Of a DNA stretch of 64,000 bases, positions 59,476-64,000 are shown piece by piece; within the stretch, counting starts at the first letter, position 1, and each line of letters opens with the position of its first letter. The notes beneath the pieces are model-generated. The model had not been told where the DNA came from. It searched no databases and saw only the letters and a program-made list of their open reading frames with translations. A program made the translations under genes and the position numbers. This DNA is from Erythrophleum ivorense (lineage: Eukaryota; Streptophyta; Magnoliopsida; Fabales; Fabaceae): the NCBI GenBank assembly GCA_026724425.1, contig JAIUCV010000003.1, forward strand, positions 54,081,088 to 54,145,087, given 5' to 3'.

Positions 59476-61963
59476 TGTCACATCCCAAATTTTAAGTACA
59501 CATGCGCGGAAGCAGAATTATAGAGAAACTACTTATAGCATTAATTTGAATCATATGAAACATGCAAGCTTTTCTTTGAAGGGCATTTGTAGAAATTTCG
59601 GCAGAGTCTCCTCTATAACGTAGACCTCCCGAAATTTCTACAAACGCTCAGCCAGTACAATAAATCCCAACAGGGGTACAATCAGACCAAAAGAAAACAT
59701 CTGGGGTGTGGGGATGCCCTAACTACGATTCAGTGGAGCAAATTTACAAGGTTTTACAAAGTTTCAAAACAAAATGCAGATACAATCAAAATGCACCCAC
59801 AGAAGCTCCGCAAGCTCGTCAAAGGACTTCTCAAGGGGTCGACCACTAGAAGGTGGCCGGGGGCAGATTCGAGTCTCTACTGCTCTCTGAAAAATATATA
59901 TATAAAAAAATGAGTCGAATACTCAGTGAATAAGTACACCGACCCTTTTGAAAATAATCATAGATCAAATAGGTTTACATATATATATATATCCAGATAC
60001 AGACCATATGAAACAGATTTTTAAACAAACTCTTTTCTCAAAATACACCGAACGCATCTAAACAGAACCAATTGGAACACAGACGCAGAGCACATAGCTC
60101 GCGGGGAAAATCACTACAGACGCAAAGCTTTCAGCTTGCGAAAATACAATAACTCCGCGTGTGGTGGCCTGCACACGGGGCTAGCACCACCCCTGCTAGC
60201 TGAGGTTCAGATCATGGTGCACCAGGGCTAACATCTACTGCTGTTAGCTACAGGGTTCTGAGCAGATAACTCCATAAAATTACCAAATAGCGTTTCAGAC
60301 AAAGCATGTTCAGATCAATTTCACAGTAGGATTTCCAATTAACTCAATATCCGTAAACTTGCAAAATTCCTGATTGAAATCAAATTTTGGTAAATATGCT
60401 TATGAATACATTTTTGAAATATACATTCCCATAAATAGAGAATCAAATTCTTAAAACACTGCAAGGAAACTTAAGAACAGAAATAAGGATTTCCTGAATC
60501 TTTGGCCCGCGTTACTTACTCACCTTTCGAGATACCACAAAAGTCCCTGACCCGTTCCTCGGCTATATCTCAGTCTCAGAATCTCCCACAATACCCGTTC
60601 ACCAGAATTTAGACAATGAATTACTCCAATTAATTTCATAAAGGACTTGGAATTATTTCGACTAGTACAGTATATTCCATATTCCTATTTTTATGCTTTC
60701 TTTTTCTTGGTTCAACTTTGGAGTTACCCTAATTCAAAAACTAAAAGGAAGCTATACCATTTTAATCGGAACATTTATTATGCATACATATAATTTAATA
60801 ATTAAGAAGAAGTATAACAATCAATTTTTTTTGAGGAAGGTATATGCAGAAATTGAAGGAATTTAGTATATAGAAAAATTGGTATATAATTTAGCATGAG
60901 GAAAATCAAATTCAAACCAATTAAAGTCACTTTTTTTTTTGCATCACTTTTTCTCCTGCGCAGGACCTCCCTTTGCTGGCCAGTACAAAATGTGTTACAG
61001 TCTTAAGGTACAGGGGAGAGGAGCGCCAGAATTTGGAATCAAAGAAGCAACACATGCAACCAAAATTTTTCCCAAACCTAATGGGCCCTAAATGGCGTTA
61101 CTTCAAGCCATACACATAGCCACTAACTCAGCTCAAATGAGGAGCAACCAAGGAACAAGAATCAAACCAGAAAAATGAAGTGGAGGTGGTATGAGGGAGA
61201 TGAGACGCTGTTCAGCAACACCAAGGGAGATGAGGCACTGAAAAAGGGTCCAGCAGGAGCATTACACACAACAGAACCAGCGCTGGAATTTGGCAACTCA
61301 GGGAGCAACTTGCAGTTAAATTTTCAGACCAAAAGAGCGCTGAACCATGTGTCTACTGGAGGCGCTGAATAGAGAAGGAGGTGATGGAAATTTCTGGCGT
61401 GGCTTCTACCCAAAACAGCAGCAAAACCTCACCCAAAACAGTAGCAAAACTCAACCAGATTCAAGAAGGAACTGCAGCTGGAACTCGAACAGATTAACGC
61501 TGAAACAGAGCAACCAGAAACACTGAACAGAAGAGTAGATGAGCTGCAAATTTAATCCATACCAATTCGTTCAGCAAGGAGGAGATGCGACTGGAATGGA
61601 GCACTCACCAGGAGAGTTTTCACAGCGTGCAGAAGGAAGAAACCAGCGTCCAGCAGTTCGCATGAGTAGAGATGGTAGCATCCAGTGAAAACAGGGGATG
61701 AAGAGATGATTTCAGGCGGTTCTGTAATTGCTGCGCTGGAGGATATGAGCTGCAGAAGTTAGAGGAGGAAATGACCAAAACAAACCAGCTGAAGTGATTA
61801 AAATGGAGGGTAAATATGTAAGTTGTAGAAAGATAAAACTCCATACGTGGCAGCTGCTGAATTAACATGGAAAAGTCAAATTCATGCATCACGTAGCTTC
61901 CTTTTTCTGCATGCAGCACGTCATTTTTTTCTTCCTTTCCTGCATTCACGTCGGGGTCTCACA
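59476..61963 (-). repeat. 5' LTR of the Tekay-like element (2488 bp)
   Basis: Its right edge meets the GTTTT duplication at 61964 and its left edge is followed (minus strand) by GTT and the primer-binding site. It carries the element's promoter in U3. Two bases longer than the other LTR because of a TA-run difference near 59985. Confidence 0.96.
59894..59908 (-). promoter_or_regulatory. Candidate TATA element of the 5' LTR
   Basis: The minus strand reads TTTTTTATATATATA about 2.06 kb into the LTR, which would leave roughly 0.4 kb for R and U5. A second TA run at 59981-59992 is an alternative. No further core-promoter evidence is visible. Confidence 0.35.
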
Positions 61964-61968
61964 GTTTT
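61964..61968. repeat. Target-site duplication of Tekay-like element, right (GTTTT)
   Basis: Matches 51962-51966; the host sequence continues with ATTCTTTTTGG as at 22081 in copy 1. Confidence 0.97.
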
Positions 61969-62035
61969 ATTCTTTTTGGAACCATAATGTTGCTTCATGA
62001 TGTATATGATGTTGTAAATGGTCTATGACCCTCGA

Positions 62036-63215
62036 TGTAACACCATAATTCTAGCTCATCTCATGCCTTTGAATAGTATAATTATCATGAAACATATATA
62101 TAATTCCCATAGAGGAAGCATGACAATTTGGACTTTTATTTGCATTTCGTCATATCTAAAAATCCATTCGGTGTCACATGGACCGAGTGAGCTCATACTA
62201 TACATCCTCATATTTAACTACATCATTACAACTCTTTTGCATCATAATAACATGCCTACAACTCATGGAAACCCAATTGGAAGATGGAATACGAGGTTTC
62301 ATTCTCGGCCAAAATTGGCTTCTTTTCTAGACAAACTTTGAAAAATCATAACTAAATCTAAAAAAATTGAAATCATATAATCTTGGTCATTCTGGAAATC
62401 TTAGGATGTTTACTTCACAAAAAAAATATTTCTTGGTCATAATATTCATAATCTAGGGTGTTTGACATTCAAAATGGTTTGAAGGTCAGACTGAATTCTG
62501 GAACTATCACAGAATTCTGCAGAAAAATTTAAAAATGTCCAATTAATTCCACAAAAATCTAATCCATACAAATGATATCAATCTGGAAATATGTGGATGT
62601 TAAATAGAGAGAAAAAATATCTCCATATCAGTTCATCAAGGCCAAACCCCAGAATTTGATGGAACAGTAGTTCTAGTCAGGCAATTTACTAATACTGGGC
62701 AGAAACTTCAAAAATTCATATCTTCCTCTCTAGACCGCTAAATGAGGTACTTCTAGTTGGCACAAGTCACTGTGATTGCCTAGTTTCTTTGTATAAAATT
62801 TCATGGCAATTGGACATCATTTGGATCTCAGAAGATAGAAAACAATTTTGGACCAAATGAATAGTGCAGCAGACCAAATCCATAAAATTTGTCAATTTTA
62901 AAAAATCATCAAATATTTTGTAGACCTCTAAAAATTATGATCTTTAGCTTTCCAAAAATCTCTTAATGAGGCCTAATTTTATGTCAAATTTCAGATCAAG
63001 ACTAACTCATTTGGCCAAAAAGTAATATAGGGTTCTATAATGGTCAAATTTGGCTTCATATGAGGTGCCAAACTTGCCAAATGGTCTTCCCTTGGTGTTG
63101 GCACCTTCTGGGCAAGTCTAAAAGTATATTCAAGATTTGTGTAAGCTGCCCAAATGGTCCCAAACCTCCTGCATCTCATTTTGGCCATTCAACCCTCACT
63201 TATACACATATTCAT
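62036..63215 (-). repeat. TGTAA-type LTR truncated by deletion, copy 2
   Basis: Counterpart of 22148-23296. It retains 31 bp (62187-62217, GTGAGCTCATACTATAC onward) that copy 1 lost. It breaks off at TATTCAT (63215). Confidence 0.7.
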
Positions 63216-63221
63216 GTCCCA
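63216..63221. other. Six-base filler at deletion junction (GTCCCA)
   Basis: The left side matches copy 1 through 23296 and the right side from 26165. GTCCCA matches neither flank, so 2868 bp were lost with filler added, as in end-joining repair. Confidence 0.85.
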
Positions 63222-63856
63222 AGGTACTGTTCAATTAAATTATGAGATCTAGGCTTGATGAACTGGTTTGGAGCTATTTTTTCTCTCTAGTTAACATCAA
63301 CAGCTTTCTAGATTAGTATCATTTGCATGGATTGGATTTTTTTAGAATTAATTGAATATTTTCAAAGTTTTTTGCAGAATTCTATATCAATTCCAAGATG
63401 CAGTTTGACCTGTGGACAATTTTGGATGTCAAACATCCTCTGTGATCAATGTCATGGTCTGTATGTATTTTTAATATGAAGTAGACATCTATAGCTTCCT
63501 ATAATGACTAAGATTGCATGATTTCAATTTTTCTAGAATTAGTTATAATTTTCTAAAGTTTGGGCAGAATAGGGGGCAAATCTGGCCGAAACTAAATAAG
63601 CCCATTTCATGCTCCATTTCAGTTTCTATAAGTTTTTGACATGATAATATGATGCAAATGAGTTGTTTTGATGTAACTAAATATGAGAATATAAAGTATG
63701 AGCTCACACGGTCTACCTGAGACTAATTACAATTTTTAAGTACGATGTAACGCAAAGAATGTCAATATTTATTCTCCTTTTTCCTTATACTTCCATGGAT
63801 AGAATGATGTAAGGCATGTGTACATGATGAGATAAGTTTGAATTTATGGTGTTACA
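63222..63856 (+). repeat. LTR fragment ending GGTGTTACA, copy 2
   Basis: Counterpart of 26165-26799. Confidence 0.6.
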
Positions 63857-64000
63857 TGAGGGGTCAGGCTAGTACTTTTTAAGTTGGGAGACATGGAGTA
63901 CATTATGGACTTAGTTTAAATTTGGGGGAAAGGTTAGTTTGTAAGTCACAGGTCCTACTTTATCAAAAATTTGAAAAGGACCTATGTACTTTGGACTGAG
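63857..64000 (-). pseudogene. Broken Ty3/gypsy pol fragment, copy 2, cut by window edge
   Basis: Counterpart of 26800-26943: the integrase tail (residual LSPKYIGPF and LTVP stretches) abutting the LTR end. It continues beyond the window. Confidence 0.75.

Larger units (their letters stand above)
51967..61963 (-). mobile_element. Near-intact Ty3/gypsy chromovirus retrotransposon (Tekay/Del-like), 9997 bp
   Basis: Order on the minus strand: 5' LTR (59476-61963), initiator-Met primer-binding site (59461-59472), gag (58347-59258), protease, reverse transcriptase, RNase H and integrase (54897-58259), the integrase tail with a chromodomain-like end (54511-54909), polypurine tract (54453-54466), and 3' LTR (51967-54452). 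Domain order PR-RT-RH-INT is that of Ty3/gypsy; LTR length near 2.5 kb, total near 10 kb, double gag cysteine motif and terminal chromodomain point to the Tekay/Del lineage. It inserted in copy 2 only. It is not autonomous as written, because of a TAG after gag and a frameshift in the integrase tail. Confidence 0.97.
1..64000. repeat. Direct tandem duplication, period ~29.9 kb, spanning the window
   Basis: Every landmark in 1-26943 recurs in the same order and orientation about 29.9 kb downstream. The local offset is 29916 at the left edge, 29929 near 3000-4000, 29911 across the GDSL gene and LINE piece, 29908 near 16-19 kb and 29886 near 22.0 kb. Beyond that it shifts by the 10-kb insertion and the 2.9-kb deletion in copy 2. 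Base 1 aligns with base 29917. The junction between units lies at or left of 29916 and cannot be placed because the left array edge is outside the window. By-eye divergence is about 0.3-0.4% across the gene and its non-repeat flanks and about 1-2.5% in transposon-derived parts. It may be a true segmental duplication or two haplotypes assembled in series. Confidence 0.97.

Noticed and set aside
1..64000. CRISPR array, phage-like or bacterial operon structure
   Set aside because: No regularly spaced identical repeats, no compact same-strand gene clusters, and clear spliced plant gene structure.

Overview
This window is plant nuclear DNA, most likely from a dicot. It is AT-rich and intron-bearing, holds a plant-type GDSL esterase/lipase gene, a chromovirus-type Ty3/gypsy element, degraded gypsy, LINE and SINE pieces, and many nested long terminal repeats (LTRs). 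I cannot name the species. There is no bacterial-style gene organisation, CRISPR array, rRNA or clear tRNA gene.

The dominant structure is a direct tandem duplication with a period of about 29.9 kb. Positions 1-26943 (copy 1) align in order with 29917-64000 (copy 2). The unit continues to 29916, and both array edges lie outside the window. Layout of one unit (copy 1): unassigned AT-rich DNA (1-559); copies of a ~3.7 kb LTR family in both orientations (560-3930 and 4806-8102) around a broken gypsy pol piece (4130-4800); AT-rich DNA (8103-9745); a five-exon GDSL esterase/lipase gene (9808-11722); a broken LINE reverse transcriptase (12385-12978); a SINE-like Pol III promoter (about 13130-13255); then a dense block of the same LTR family (13890-28308, and divergent to 29750). 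That block includes a complete solo LTR at 15247-18941, an oppositely oriented copy beside it, and a second broken gypsy pol (26800-27958).

Copy 2 repeats this plan with two large differences. A 9997-bp Tekay/Del-like Ty3/gypsy element (51967-61963, minus strand, 5-bp target duplication) is inserted at a site that is still empty in copy 1. In addition, 2868 bp of copy 1 (23297-26164) are missing from copy 2, replaced by 6 bp of filler.

Only three sets of coding sequence look protein-like over their length: the two GDSL genes, which differ by one residue (His154 versus Asn154) and both look intact, and the gag-pol of the inserted element. The element is recent, with LTRs about 1% different by eye, but is broken by an in-frame TAG after gag and a 1-nt frameshift near the end of integrase. 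I found no convincing new biological system. The points most worth checking are whether the duplication is real or two haplotypes assembled in series, the uneven divergence between copies, the altered catalytic blocks of the GDSL enzyme, and the large LTR inverted repeat as a possible small-RNA source.
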